DNA of 64,000 bases from Hyphomonadaceae bacterium. Its GTDB lineage: Bacteria > Pseudomonadota > Alphaproteobacteria > Caulobacterales > Aquidulcibacteraceae. Of this stretch, positions 46,376 to 55,682 are shown piece after piece. The notes beneath the pieces were generated by a model. It was not told the DNA's origin. It did no database searches and was given only the letters and a program-made list of their open reading frames with translations. The stretch covers positions 1 through 64,000 of the forward strand of contig JALHOC010000002.1 in the NCBI GenBank assembly GCA_022843225.1. The letters are read 5' to 3'. The position numbers and the translations under genes are program-made. How positions within the stretch are numbered: position 1 is the first letter of the stretch; every line of letters begins with the position of its first letter.

Positions 46376-46819
46376 TCAGTTCAGAACTGGTGGTGGGGCT
46401 GGGTCGTCGTCGTCTTGGTTGTGGTCATAGATCGCCCACGCCACGCCAACGCCTGCGCCGAGGATCAGCCAGTTCACCGGCTTGCTGAACCAGCCGCCGT
46501 CGCCATCGCCGGCGGCATTGAGCGTAAGAGGCGTTTCAAGCCTAGGCGCGCTGCCATTGAGCGAGAACGTGAACATATCAAAGCTACGGGCCTGACCACC
46601 CAACGATTGGGTAAAACCGAACGAAAGGCTAGGATCGCGGCGGTCGGCTTCGGCCTCGCCAAATGGGAGCGACAACCGCATGCGCACGCCGTCATCGCTG
46701 CCTGCGCGCTGGGAGGCGATCTGGTCAAACTCGCGACCAAAGTCCTCTGCGTTTGCAGTCGATGCGAACGCGCCTACGCCGATAGCTGCGGCCAAGGCTA
46801 AACTTGTGGATCGTTTCAT
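46376..46819 (-). CDS. Exported protein of unknown function
   Basis: A 147-residue protein with a signal peptide (LALAAAIGVGAFASTANA-E). After it come VRMRLSLPFG and LSFGFTQSLGG, then a Gly-rich stretch, a second hydrophobic helix (WLILGAGVGVAWAIY) near the end and an Asp/Pro tail. This second helix may place it in the membrane. Start at ATG 46819 because GGAGG lies about ten bases upstream; ATG 46828 is too close to that site. Just upstream of the response regulator gene on the same strand. Confidence 0.6.
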   Translation of the reverse strand: MKRSTSLALAAAIGVGAFASTANAEDFGREFDQIASQRAGSDDGVRMRLSLPFGEAEADRRDPSLSFGFTQSLGGQARSFDMFTFSLNGSAPRLETPLTLNAAGDGDGGWFSKPVNWLILGAGVGVAWAIYDHNQDDDDPAPPPVLN

Positions 46820-46894
46820 GGGCGTCATGCCTCCAGGCGGCGAATCCGCTGGTCGAGAGGGTGCTGCCCGGTTTCTGCGGCGCCTACCGCATGT

Positions 46895-47431
46895 TTATGG
46901 GGTGTCACGCCGCTGAAACGTCAGCGCCAATTGGCCACCGGCCCCGTCCTGGAGGCGCAGCTGCAAAGCGGCGGCTTCGGCGGCGAAGGCGACGGGCACG
47001 TCGCCCATGCGTCCGCAAGAATAGGTGAGCCTGGGCTCGGGCGTTTCGGTCAGGGTCGCTGTCCAGGTGTCGAGCGCGCGGCCTTCGCCGGCGCCGGCCC
47101 AATTGAGCGTCACGACGCCGTCGGCGCCTTCTGTGACGCCCAGCGCCACCGCGCGCGTGCCGGTCCAGCCGGTTGCGGAATTGATGCGAACGGCGCTGCT
47201 CAAATCGTAAACGCCCGGCGCGATGCGCCCGCCGCGCAAATCGGACGCCGCTGCCGCCACTGCGACTTCGTCCTGCACCGCGACCAGCTTTGTTGTGTCG
47301 GGCGTCAACGCATTGCATACAACCACGGGCGTCGGCGCCGGCGGCGCTTCGCTCTGTTGGTTGGAGGCTGGCGGCGAGCACGCGGCGAGAAGCAGTGCAA
47401 ACGCCACGCTCGAAGTTGTGAGAGCCCGCAT
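46895..47431 (-). CDS. Putative lipoprotein downstream of the DUF4175 gene
   Basis: A 178-residue protein with a lipobox in the leader (FALLLAAC, Cys18) and a Pro-rich linker. The mature part contains VYDLSSAVRINSATGWTGTR and a C-terminal LQLRLQDGAGGQLALTF strand pair. No family recognised. AGGAG precedes ATG 47431, and the gene starts 16 bases after the DUF4175 stop, so the two form an operon. Confidence 0.75.
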   Translation of the reverse strand: MRALTTSSVAFALLLAACSPPASNQQSEAPPAPTPVVVCNALTPDTTKLVAVQDEVAVAAAASDLRGGRIAPGVYDLSSAVRINSATGWTGTRAVALGVTEGADGVVTLNWAGAGEGRALDTWTATLTETPEPRLTYSCGRMGDVPVAFAAEAAALQLRLQDGAGGQLALTFQRRDTP

Positions 47432-47447
47432 CTTGTCGTCTCCTGGG

Positions 47448-50009
47448 TTAGCTGTCGCCAAAGCGCTGCAATAGGCGGCGCAGATAATCGCGTTCCGCTT
47501 CTGGGCGGTTGGGATCCTGCGCGCGCTCGAGAATGTCGTCGAGTATTTCGCGCGCGCGGACGGGGTCGGCTTGGTTCGGCACCGCGTCGCCGCCTTCGTC
47601 GCCCACGGAGCGCCCAAGAGGATCGCGTTGCCCGCCGCCGCTTTCACCTTCGCCTTGGGCTTGGCGCCCTTCGCGGCCACGTGCGCGCATTTCGGCGGCG
47701 AGATCGTCGGCGCCTTCGCGCAAACGATCGAGCGCCGCGGCTTGCGCGGCCGCCGCGCCTTCGAGATCGCCGCGTCGAAGCGCGTTCTCGGCTTGTCGCA
47801 TGGCTTCGCCAGCGGCATTGAGGTCCGGGCTTGGGGCTGCGCCCGACTCATCAGCTTGGCGCTGGGCGTCGGCGAGGCCTTGGCGGATTTCAGCCTGGCG
47901 CGCTGCCAGTTCATCGCCGCCCTGGCCGCCGGTTTGGTTCCCGCCGCCGCCGCCCTGGCCGCTCTGCTGCTGTTGTTGCTCCTGTTGGGTTTCGTTGTTG
48001 AGCGCACGTTGCTCACCCATGGTTTCGGAGAGCTGATCCATGCTTTCTTGCATGCGTTGATCTTGCTCGCTTTCGCCGCCTTCGCCTTGGCTCTCGGCCA
48101 ATTGCACATCGAGGTTTTGCAGGATGTCGGCCAGCATGTTCAGCATTTGCTGCGCTTCGGCCGTGCGTCCTTGCTCGCTCAAGCGTTGGGCTTCGGCCAA
48201 CATCTCCTCAATGTCGCGACCGCTGATGTCGGTCTGCTCTTGGGTGTCTTCGAGATTAGAGGTTTCGCCATTGCGAACGGCCTCCTGCACCAGGGCTTGC
48301 ATATAGCGTTCGGTGGCGCTGCGCAGAGCTTCGAACAATTGCTGGATACGCTCGGGCGGCGCGCCGCTTTGGAGCGCTTCCGCGAGTTGGCGTTGCGCTT
48401 CTTCAAGCGCGCGTCGTGCGTCGGCTGCGCCGCCATATTCGGCGCGGAGCGCCGTGCGCCAGAGCGTGTCGGCCGCGAACGCGGTGTCGTCGATGCCGCG
48501 CGCGACATCCAATTGCGACCGCGCCAGCCGCAGTCCCGCGAATACGGCCAAATCCCGGAAATAGCCGTCCTCCGGCGCGATGGTCAGCGCATCGATCAAG
48601 CGCGCTGCGCGTCGTACGCCATCAGGCGCCCGTTGCAGCGCCGCATCGCGTCCAAAGTCGCGCACCTCGATGCGCTGGTTGCCGGTGTCGCCTATCGGCA
48701 GGTTCCGTCGCGCCACACGCGCTTCGCCGCGATAGGGGCGGCGGTCGGTCAGCACATGGCGGCGCACCTCGATGGCCGCGCGCGCCAGCGGTTGCAGGAA
48801 GATTTTCTCGGGTAAGTTCACGTGTAGCGGATCGCTCACACCTTCCTGGCCAGTGGCGTCGATGGCGACGATGCGCGCTTCCACCTCCATCCCAGCGTAG
48901 GGATGGTCGGCGAGCGCGACCTCGATCTCGGCTTCAGCCTTGCGCGGATCGCCCGCCGGAGATTCAAACTCGATATCGACGGGATCGGCACGCGTGAGGC
49001 CTTCTGGCGGATCGAGCGGGCGCGCGCGCAGCACCAGCCGGCGCAAGCCAAAATCATCCGAGGCGCGCCACGCAATGGTCGCGCGCTCGTTTGGCAACAG
49101 CGTGATCGGCGCCGCGAAGGCGGCTTCTGGCGCGGCGTCGCGTTGCGGCGCGATGCGCCAGCCAGCGCGGGTATGAAAGCGCACGATTTTCAACCGCCCC
49201 GCGTGATCAATGGCCATGCGCGCTTCCCAGGCGCCGTCAGCAGCGCGCGTAAAGCGCTGCGCTTGGCGCGCGCCCCCGCCCTCGAACACCAGAAGCGGTG
49301 CACCGACAGGTCCGGTCACGCGCACCATGGCTTCGCCAGACGGCGGTGTCTCCACGCGCTGGCCTAACATGTCGCTCAGCGAGATCGGCGCGGCGTGAGT
49401 GTACTCCGCCGGCGTCAGCCAAGCTTCCACCACCATCTCCTGGTCGCCGAGCAAAGGCCCAGGGTCCGGCAGAAACGCGCGCACGATGCGATCGCCGAAA
49501 TCGCCGCTACTCGCGAACACCGCCACGCCGATAAGACCAGCAAGCAAGCCATAGCGTAGCCGGAAGCGGTCGATATCGTCGAGGCGCAGTTTCAAGCCGC
49601 TGGCGCGCGCGCGTTCGGCGCGGGCGATGGCGTGGTCTTGCTCCTTACGCCAAAGCGCCACCGTCAGCGCGTCATACCGCGTGGGTTGATCGCGTAGCGC
49701 TTCAAACGCGCTCGCTTCCAGTTTTGAATCCGACGCGAGTCGTGTGCGCGCTTCCGCTTCGCTGGGCGCTGCCCAGGCCCGGCGTGCGCGTACGCTTAGC
49801 CAGGCGAACACGCCGAGCGCGGCCAACGCGGAGAAGCTTTGCGCCAAGATCGGCAAACGCTCATGGGCGCCGCTCGCGGCGATCAGCGCCCAGGCTGCGA
49901 TCGCAAACAAGAGCCAGTAGCCCGCCCGCAACGCCCGCTCAATGGCGAGCGCGCGGCCTGCGCGTCTGGTTTCGCGCGCGAGCTGGGCAAGGGCGTCGCT
50001 GTGCTTCAT
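47448..50009 (-). CDS. DUF4175 / TIGR02302 family membrane protein
   Basis: An 853-residue protein with two N-terminal helices (about 30-70), a third near 155-172, a large extracytoplasmic beta-rich region (about 180-430), and long helical, probably coiled-coil parts. Near residue 690 is a Gln/Gly tract (EQQQQQSGQGGGGG). The pattern fits the alphaproteobacterial TIGR02302/DUF4175 family, function unknown, usually near lysA-argH as here. The 102 bases before it hold only the promoter. The C-terminal region ends LRRLLQRFGDS. Confidence 0.88.
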   Translation of the reverse strand: MKHSDALAQLARETRRAGRALAIERALRAGYWLLFAIAAWALIAASGAHERLPILAQSFSALAALGVFAWLSVRARRAWAAPSEAEARTRLASDSKLEASAFEALRDQPTRYDALTVALWRKEQDHAIARAERARASGLKLRLDDIDRFRLRYGLLAGLIGVAVFASSGDFGDRIVRAFLPDPGPLLGDQEMVVEAWLTPAEYTHAAPISLSDMLGQRVETPPSGEAMVRVTGPVGAPLLVFEGGGARQAQRFTRAADGAWEARMAIDHAGRLKIVRFHTRAGWRIAPQRDAAPEAAFAAPITLLPNERATIAWRASDDFGLRRLVLRARPLDPPEGLTRADPVDIEFESPAGDPRKAEAEIEVALADHPYAGMEVEARIVAIDATGQEGVSDPLHVNLPEKIFLQPLARAAIEVRRHVLTDRRPYRGEARVARRNLPIGDTGNQRIEVRDFGRDAALQRAPDGVRRAARLIDALTIAPEDGYFRDLAVFAGLRLARSQLDVARGIDDTAFAADTLWRTALRAEYGGAADARRALEEAQRQLAEALQSGAPPERIQQLFEALRSATERYMQALVQEAVRNGETSNLEDTQEQTDISGRDIEEMLAEAQRLSEQGRTAEAQQMLNMLADILQNLDVQLAESQGEGGESEQDQRMQESMDQLSETMGEQRALNNETQQEQQQQQSGQGGGGGNQTGGQGGDELAARQAEIRQGLADAQRQADESGAAPSPDLNAAGEAMRQAENALRRGDLEGAAAAQAAALDRLREGADDLAAEMRARGREGRQAQGEGESGGGQRDPLGRSVGDEGGDAVPNQADPVRAREILDDILERAQDPNRPEAERDYLRRLLQRFGDS

Positions 50010-50111
50010 CGGCGCGTGACCCTAACAGGGCCGATCTGGCCAAACCATGGCCGTCGCCCGTTTGGGCATGCGGCTCGTCGTGGCGTTGTGATTAATTCGC
50101 CGCCAAGGACG

Positions 50112-50690
50112 TCACCACGAGGCTGGCGGCGCAGGAACGGGGCGGGCGAGGTCGAATTCGACACGGAAATGGCGGTTCGGGCGGCGCAGCTCATAGGCGA
50201 ATATTCGACCCGGCTGCACCTCAAGCGCCCAGACATTGTCCACCGAGGCGGGCAGGTCGCCTTCGATGAACAGCTGACGCGAGAAGGCGTCTGCGGGAAA
50301 TTCTTGGCGCTCGACAGTACCGAGCGCTGTGGTGTCGCCCCCGTACTGGCTGAGCCTGTCTTCCGAGCCGTCCTCATGGTGATGGACGTGCTTGAGACGC
50401 AGACCGGAATCCGTGCGGGTCACAACCCATGTGCGCGAGCGGTTCGCGCCGATGTTAAACGGGATGCGCACTTCGGCGGCGGTGCAGTCGCGCACGTGCA
50501 TAACCAGGCGTTCGCTCCGGAATTGATCGTCCGCTGCATCGGTCGTGACGATGCGTCCTTCGAAGGCGCGTCCGCACAAATCCGAAAGCCGCGAGAAGAA
50601 CGCATCCTGCGGCGTGGGCGCTTGCGCAGTAGCGCAGGCGGCGAGCGAGAGACAAAACAGCAGTGCGCGCAAGGCATGGCGGTTGATCAT
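50112..50690 (-). CDS. Putative lipoprotein at the end of the lysA operon
   Basis: A 192-residue protein with a lipobox (LSLAAC, Cys18) and one further Cys pair (DLCGRAFEGRI and VRDCTAAEVRIPF). RTWVVTRTDSGLRLKHVHHHEDG is a distinctive segment, and the C-terminal part is beta-rich, ending in FDLARPVP. Similar hypothetical secreted proteins exist in other bacteria, function unknown. The ATG overlaps the lysA stop (ATGA), so translation is coupled with lysA. Confidence 0.75.
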   Translation of the reverse strand: MINRHALRALLFCLSLAACATAQAPTPQDAFFSRLSDLCGRAFEGRIVTTDAADDQFRSERLVMHVRDCTAAEVRIPFNIGANRSRTWVVTRTDSGLRLKHVHHHEDGSEDRLSQYGGDTTALGTVERQEFPADAFSRQLFIEGDLPASVDNVWALEVQPGRIFAYELRRPNRHFRVEFDLARPVPAPPASW

Positions 50691-51952
50691 TTCATCCACT
50701 CCGGCAGACGTTCGAGCGCCAATTGTTCATCCAACGTCCAGCGCCGCCGCACGATCTCGAACTGATCCCCGCGCACCAGCACTTCAGGCGCCAAGGCGCG
50801 CGCATTGTAGGTGGACGCCATGGTCGCGCCATAGGCGCCTGCAGATGAGAAGGCCACCAGATCGCCCGCTTGGAGCGGCGGCAGTGCGCGATTGCGGGTG
50901 AAGGTGTCGCCGGTTTCGCAGATCGGGCCGACTACATCGACAGGCTCATGGCGGGCGCCTGGCGGCGGTTCTTGGACCGGCCTGATGTCGTGATAGGCGT
51001 CGTAGATGGCTGGACGGATGAGGTCGTTCATGCCGGCGTCCAGCACCAGGATCGGCCGTCCGCGCCGCTCCTGGATACGGATTACGCGCGCAAGCAAAAC
51101 GCCCGCGTTCGCCGCAATCATGCGCCCGGGTTCGAAGGCGAGCTGGATGTCGAGACCGTCGAGCACGCGCGCTGCCATGCCAGCATAAAGCGCCGGCGAT
51201 GGTGGGTCGGGCTCATTGAAATAAGGCACGCCAAGCCCCCCGCCGAGGTCAAGCCGCTCGATCGTTATGCCATCGCCGCGCAAGCGCTCGACGAGGCCGC
51301 GCATCACCCCAAACGCCGCTTCCAAGGGCGCGAGGTCGCGAATTTGGCTGCCGATATGCACCGCCAGGCCCTTCGCGGTCAGGTGCGGATCAATATGCGC
51401 ACGTGCATAGAGTTGCAGCGCTTGTTCTGGCGATACGCCAAACTTCGCGTCGCCCTTGCCGGTGGAAATTTTTTCATGCCCGCCAGCGCCGACATCAGGG
51501 TTGACGCGGATCGCGATGGACGGCGCTTCACCTAAACTGCCAGCAATGCGCGATAAGGCATCGAGTTCGGCGACGCTTTCGACGTTGATCTGATACACGC
51601 GCGCTTTCACTGCGAACGCCAATTCGGATTCCGTTTTGCCGACGCCGGAGAAGATGATGCGCTCTGGCGGCACGCCGGCTTTGAGCGCGCGTTCGATCTC
51701 GCCTTGGCTTACGGTGTCCGCGCCTGCGCCCTTGCGCGCGAGCGTAGCCAGTACGGCGATGTTGGCGTTGGCCTTGACCGCAAACGCGACAAGAACGTCG
51801 CGCGGCGCGAACGCTTGCTTGAAGACAGCGTAATGATGCTCAAGCGTGGCGCTGGAATAGACATAAGCGGGCGTGCCGACAGCGGTTGCGATGGCGGAAA
51901 GCCTGACGCCCTCGCAGAACAATTCGCTATCGCGATATTCAAAGTGATTCAT
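50687..51952 (-). CDS. lysA: Diaminopimelate decarboxylase
   Basis: A 421-residue PLP enzyme that makes L-lysine from meso-diaminopimelate. The PLP lysine is in VAFAVKANANIAVL; HIGSQI, LGGGLGVPY, EPGRMI and CETGDTF are all present, and YGATMASTYN marks the end domain. Length fits the family. It sits in the order argH, lptM-like, lysA, lipoprotein on the minus strand. Confidence 0.97.
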   Translation of the reverse strand: MNHFEYRDSELFCEGVRLSAIATAVGTPAYVYSSATLEHHYAVFKQAFAPRDVLVAFAVKANANIAVLATLARKGAGADTVSQGEIERALKAGVPPERIIFSGVGKTESELAFAVKARVYQINVESVAELDALSRIAGSLGEAPSIAIRVNPDVGAGGHEKISTGKGDAKFGVSPEQALQLYARAHIDPHLTAKGLAVHIGSQIRDLAPLEAAFGVMRGLVERLRGDGITIERLDLGGGLGVPYFNEPDPPSPALYAGMAARVLDGLDIQLAFEPGRMIAANAGVLLARVIRIQERRGRPILVLDAGMNDLIRPAIYDAYHDIRPVQEPPPGARHEPVDVVGPICETGDTFTRNRALPPLQAGDLVAFSSAGAYGATMASTYNARALAPEVLVRGDQFEIVRRRWTLDEQLALERLPEWMK

Positions 51953-51972
51953 ATCGAGCTGACCATGACCAC

Positions 51973-52081
51973 TTCGTCATTCCGGTGCAATGCGGTGCAT
52001 TGAGCCGAAACCCGAGAGGAAACCCATCGCGCATAGCCGCCCCCTGCGGGTTCGCGCGCTGCGCGCCCCGGAATGACGAAG
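51973..52081. repeat. Intergenic inverted repeat between lptM-like and lysA genes
   Basis: CTTCGTCATTCCGG (51973-51986) is matched by CCGGAATGACGAAG (52068-52081), a perfect 14-base inverted repeat around an 81-base centre that is itself GC-rich (CGCGCTGCGCG). This form is like the dispersed palindromic repeats between genes in many Caulobacterales-type genomes. It lies in an operon gap and could form a hairpin that reduces read-through into lysA. No second copy seen in the window. Confidence 0.7.
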
Positions 52082-52090
52082 GGGTCTCAC

Positions 52091-52285
52091 TCAGCTCGGT
52101 TGCGCGCCGGTTTGGTATTGCGCGCAGCGCGCATCGGGCTGCTCGTTGCGCTCGATCTGGCGCGCACATTCGCGCCGGATGGCTTCGTCGCTGTTCCACA
52201 GTGGATCGGGGCGATCGAGGCCGCCTTTGACGCCGCACGCCGAAAGCAGCAACAGCGCGCACAAGCCCAGAACAAGGCGGCTCAT
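52091..52285 (-). CDS. LptM/YifL-like small lipoprotein
   Basis: A 64-residue lipoprotein. [20 protein letters not shown] matches the C-G-x-K-G-x-L start of LptM (YifL), which in E. coli stabilises the LptDE outer-membrane LPS translocon. The location between argH and lysA is the usual one. The ATG overlaps the argH stop by ATGA. Assignment by motif and context; the tail differs from the E. coli protein. Confidence 0.8.
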   Translation of the reverse strand: MSRLVLGLCALLLLSACGVKGGLDRPDPLWNSDEAIRRECARQIERNEQPDARCAQYQTGAQPS

Positions 52286-53697
52286 ATGAACATCTCCTTC
52301 CAGCGCGCGATCTGTTCGCGCACCCGCTCCGGGGCGGTCCCCCCATAGCTATCCCGGCTCTCGACCGATTTTTCAACCGTCAAGAGCGCCCGCGCAGCCT
52401 CATTGATGCGGGGATCGACAGCCTGGAACTCGTTGAGGTCGAGTTGCGCCAATTCCGCCACGCCTAGCTCCTCGGCGCGGCGCACAACCCGCCCAGTGAT
52501 CTCATGCGCCTCGCGGAAGGGGATTTTCAACTCGCGCACAAGCCAGTCGGCGAGGTCGGTGGCGGTGGAGTAGCCTTTCGCCGCCGCAGTGCGCATCGCC
52601 TCGCGATTGAAGCTTATGGTTTCGATCATGCCGATCATGGCGGTGACCGAGAGCGCGAACTGATCGAACGCGCCAAAGGTGAGCGCTTTGTCCTCTTGCA
52701 GGTCCTTGGAATAGGCAAGGGGAAGTTTCTGGATGATAGCGTTGAGCGCGGCGAAATCAGCGCCTACGCGCGCGGCCTTGGCGCGGATCAGCTCAGCGGC
52801 GTCTGGGTTGCGCTTCTGCGGCATGATCGAGGAGCCCGTCGACCAGGCATCGCTCAGACGCGCGAAGCCGAATTGCGGGCTCGTCCACAGCACGATCTCT
52901 TCGGCGAGGCGCGACAGATGCGTCATCGCAATCGAAAGGTTGGCGAGTGCAGCCAACGCGAAATCGCGCGAGCCAACCGCGTCGAGGGAGTTTGCCGCAG
53001 GTGCATGAAAGCCCAGATCATGCGCGGTGGCGTCGCGATCGATCGGATAGGAGGTGCCTGCCAGCGCCGCCGCGCCGAGCGGACACTCCCACGCGGCTTC
53101 GAGCGCGGCTCCAATCAAGCGCACGCGATCACGCTCGAACATCGACACATAAGCCAGCAGATGATGGCCGAGCGTGATCGGCTGGGCGGTCTGTAGATGG
53201 GTGAAGCCCGGCATCACCCAATCGGCGTGCGCGTCGGCTTGCTTCACCAGCGCCTTTTGCAGCGCGCGCAGGCCGTCGCCCGCTTCGCGCGAGGCGCGCA
53301 TGGTCCAGAGCTTGAAGTCGGTCGCGACCTGATCGTTGCGCGAGCGGCCCGTGTGCAGCCTTTTGCCGGCCTCGCCGATGCGCTCGGTTAGGCGCGCTTC
53401 GATATTGAGGTGGATGTCCTCCAATGCGGGCTTGAAAACGAACCGGCCTTCGACGATCTCCGCGGCGATTTGGTCAAGGCCGGCCTGTATCGCAGCATCG
53501 TCTTCTTTCGTTATAATACCTTGTCGGGCCAGCATGGCGGCATGCGCCTTCGAGCCTTCGATGTCTTCGCGCCACAGGCGTTTGTCGATGTCGATCGAAG
53601 CATTGATCGCTTGCATGGCGTCGTCGGGCTGTTGCGCGAAGCGCCCGCCCCACATGGCGTTGGATTGTGAAGAGGGCTTGGGCGTGAATTCGGACAT
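52282..53697 (-). CDS. argH: Argininosuccinate lyase
   Basis: A 471-residue enzyme that cleaves argininosuccinate to arginine and fumarate, the last step of arginine synthesis. [32 protein letters not shown] and the signature [12 protein letters not shown] are all seen, with YSKDLQEDK. Start at ATG 53697, with GAAGGT upstream; a GTG at 53712 is also in frame. Its 5' end overlaps by 14 bases the start of the divergent tlpA-like gene. Confidence 0.97.
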   Translation of the reverse strand: MSEFTPKPSSQSNAMWGGRFAQQPDDAMQAINASIDIDKRLWREDIEGSKAHAAMLARQGIITKEDDAAIQAGLDQIAAEIVEGRFVFKPALEDIHLNIEARLTERIGEAGKRLHTGRSRNDQVATDFKLWTMRASREAGDGLRALQKALVKQADAHADWVMPGFTHLQTAQPITLGHHLLAYVSMFERDRVRLIGAALEAAWECPLGAAALAGTSYPIDRDATAHDLGFHAPAANSLDAVGSRDFALAALANLSIAMTHLSRLAEEIVLWTSPQFGFARLSDAWSTGSSIMPQKRNPDAAELIRAKAARVGADFAALNAIIQKLPLAYSKDLQEDKALTFGAFDQFALSVTAMIGMIETISFNREAMRTAAAKGYSTATDLADWLVRELKIPFREAHEITGRVVRRAEELGVAELAQLDLNEFQAVDPRINEAARALLTVEKSVESRDSYGGTAPERVREQIARWKEMFI

Positions 53698-54304
53698 CGG
53701 ACCTTCGGTCACTAAGGGGCGGAATTGGGCGTTTACGGCAGCGCTGTTGATGCTGGCCGTCGGCGCGGCAGCGCTCCTTTACGTTCTTTTCGCCGCCTCT
53801 TCAAAGCCCGAAACGGGCGGGGGGTTGTCGCGTTATGCGGTTGGCGAAATGGCGGCGCTCACGATGCTGGAGGATGCGCCGCCGATACCTACGCGCACGC
53901 TCGCGGACGCAGCGGGTGCCGTAGCAAGCTTGCCGGATTTTCAAGGTGAAGTTCTGGTCGTGAACCTCTGGGCGACATGGTGCGCCCCGTGCATGGAAGA
54001 GATGCCCACGCTTGGGGCCTTGCAGCGTCGTTATGAAGGTCGCTTACGTGTGATCCCGATCAGCGTCGACAGCGAGGCCGATTTGGAGAAGGCCGAACGC
54101 GAGCTCGCCCGTCTCTCGAGTGGGGCGCTGCCGTTCTTCTCCGACATTAGTCGCGGCGTTTTGTTCGATCTACGCGCGCCGGGGATGCCGCTGACAGTGA
54201 TCTACAATCGACGCGGCGAGGAGATTGCGCGCCTCCCAGGCGCCGCTGAGTGGGGCGGCGATGACGCGGCGGCTCTGCTGGACGCCGTGTTGGCTGAGCC
54301 GTGA
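53684..54304 (+). CDS. TlpA-type thiol:disulfide oxidoreductase
   Basis: A 206-residue membrane-anchored thioredoxin-like protein. One helix (about 16-36) leads into a periplasmic domain with [19 protein letters not shown], the WCxPC active site, and a [12 protein letters not shown] cis-Pro loop. It probably keeps periplasmic thiols reduced, for example in cytochrome c maturation. The start is GTG 53684, with GAGGG upstream; the frame before it is antisense to argH. It overlaps the GNAT gene by four bases (GTGA). Confidence 0.88.
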   Translation: MNSDIGPSVTKGRNWAFTAALLMLAVGAAALLYVLFAASSKPETGGGLSRYAVGEMAALTMLEDAPPIPTRTLADAAGAVASLPDFQGEVLVVNLWATWCAPCMEEMPTLGALQRRYEGRLRVIPISVDSEADLEKAERELARLSSGALPFFSDISRGVLFDLRAPGMPLTVIYNRRGEEIARLPGAAEWGGDDAAALLDAVLAEP

Positions 54305-54819
54305 GTTTGCCCCCGATCCTCGAAACCGAACGCCTGCGTTTGCGCGGTCATGCGTTGAGCGATTTCGACGCCGTCGCGGCGATGTGGGCCCACCCTGACG
54401 TCGTGCGCCACATTACCGGCAAGCCCTCGACGCGTGAGGAAAGCTGGGCGCGCCTGTTGCGCTATCCCGGCATGTGGGCGTTGCTGGGATATGGATTCTG
54501 GGCCGTGGAGGAGAAGGCGAGCGGGCGCTTCGCGGGCGAGGTCGGCTTTGCGGATTTCAAACGTGAGATCGAGCCAGAGATTGATGCGCCGGAGCAGGGG
54601 TGGTCGATGGCGCCGTGGGCGCAAGGGCGCGGGTATGCCTGCGAAGCGCTCGCCGCGACTATTGCTTGGGGTGAGTACCATTTCGGTCGACGCGACTTCA
54701 TGTGCATTATCTCGCCGGACAACGCGCCGTCGATCCGCGTGGCGGTGAAAGCTGGCTACCGTGAAATCGCGCGCACGACCTACAAAGACACGCCGACCGT
54801 CATGTTTCGGCGACCTTAG
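54301..54819 (+). CDS. GNAT family N-acetyltransferase (RimJ/RimL-like)
   Basis: A 172-residue acetyltransferase. LETERLRLRGHALSDFD at the start, the acetyl-CoA loop region AQGRGYACEALAATIAWG (R-G-x-G-x-A type), and ISPDNAPSIRVAVKAGY are typical of the RimJ/RimL branch. The target is unknown. GTG start within the tlpA stop, so coupled. Its end overlaps by four bases the end of the convergent lipoprotein gene. Confidence 0.9.
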   Translation: MSLPPILETERLRLRGHALSDFDAVAAMWAHPDVVRHITGKPSTREESWARLLRYPGMWALLGYGFWAVEEKASGRFAGEVGFADFKREIEPEIDAPEQGWSMAPWAQGRGYACEALAATIAWGEYHFGRRDFMCIISPDNAPSIRVAVKAGYREIARTTYKDTPTVMFRRP

Positions 54820-55634
54820 AGGAAGGGCGACATCGCCAACTTGATCCGCGAGCTTTGCGCGATCACGTCCTGGTAGGACGTCGGTTGCTCTGGCGCGATC
54901 GGTGTAGGCCAAAGGTCGAGATAGGTGTTCAGTTCGCGCAGCGAACGGCTGTAGGCCAACAAATTTGCACCCCGGATTTGGTCTTCGTAGATCACGAGCG
55001 CATGGCGCGCCGCAATCGCCGCGCCGTGCGAATGCTCGTATTCAATCGCGTCGACGCCATCGGGGCCGTTCACTTGCTGATAGAGCCCGGTTGAGATGTC
55101 GAGCATGCGAATGACAAGATCGGGACCGTTGACCTCCAGGCCCGACATCGCGGCGTCGATCGCGCGTTCGCCAGCTTGCAGATATTGCAGCATGCGCGCG
55201 CGCGTTGCGGTGGGATCGTTTGCTGCTTGGCGCAGTGGTGAAACATCCAGTCCCGCGAATTGATCGGCGGCGGGATCGTACACTTCGAGCAGGCCTTGCG
55301 AGATCAGCAGGCTGGCGGCTTCAGACGAAGCCTCGCCCGTGGCGTCATCGACAAGCAAAGTCGCCGCCAGCACGAAGCCGCGCAATTGCTGGAGGCGAAG
55401 CGCGCTCAGCTGATCGCCGGCAAGCCCAGCATAGGCCTGCGCCGCGCCCGCTTCGCCGGCCTCGCCGCTGCTGGCGCTGACTGGCGCGGGGGGCAGGGCT
55501 TCGCCCGCTTCGCCGTGTTGTGCCGCTTCACCGCTCTCGCCGGCATTCTCTCCGCCTTCGCCGCCGCAGGCCGCGAGGCCCACGACCGTGGCGATGCCCG
55601 CCGTACGCCAAAGTTTGTATGTCCAGGAGATCAT
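54816..55634 (-). CDS. Lipoprotein of unknown function, possible Fur target
   Basis: A 272-residue lipoprotein with lipobox VGLAAC (Cys23) followed by a low-complexity Glu/Gly/Ala linker with repeated GEAGEA units. The body is helical (LSALRLQQLRGFVLAATLL, MLQYLQAGERAIDAAM) and has a His-bearing EYEHSHG, which might bind metal. No family recognised. It is divergent from piuC, and a Fur-type palindrome lies 20 bases upstream of its ATG, suggesting iron regulation. Confidence 0.8.
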   Translation of the reverse strand: MISWTYKLWRTAGIATVVGLAACGGEGGENAGESGEAAQHGEAGEALPPAPVSASSGEAGEAGAAQAYAGLAGDQLSALRLQQLRGFVLAATLLVDDATGEASSEAASLLISQGLLEVYDPAADQFAGLDVSPLRQAANDPTATRARMLQYLQAGERAIDAAMSGLEVNGPDLVIRMLDISTGLYQQVNGPDGVDAIEYEHSHGAAIAARHALVIYEDQIRGANLLAYSRSLRELNTYLDLWPTPIAPEQPTSYQDVIAQSSRIKLAMSPFL

Positions 55635-55654
55635 TGTCCGAACTCTGGACGAAC

Positions 55655-55669
55655 TGCGAATAATTCGCA
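55655..55669. promoter_or_regulatory. Fur-box-like 7-1-7 palindrome
   Basis: TGCGAATAATTCGCA is a perfect 7-1-7 palindrome in the 48-base gap between piuC and the divergent lipoprotein gene. Its arms and spacing resemble Fur-family boxes recalled for alphaproteobacteria. It is 13 bases from the piuC ATG and 20 from the other, so it could repress both. Its place beside piuC, a gene commonly controlled by iron, supports this; not tested. Confidence 0.6.
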
Positions 55670-55682
55670 ACAAGAGAATGGC

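Noticed and set aside
47571-48815. Open frame of 414 codons on the plus strand
   Set aside because: Antisense to the DUF4175 gene; its apparent hydrophobic stretch mirrors the Gln/Glu-rich codons on the other strand.
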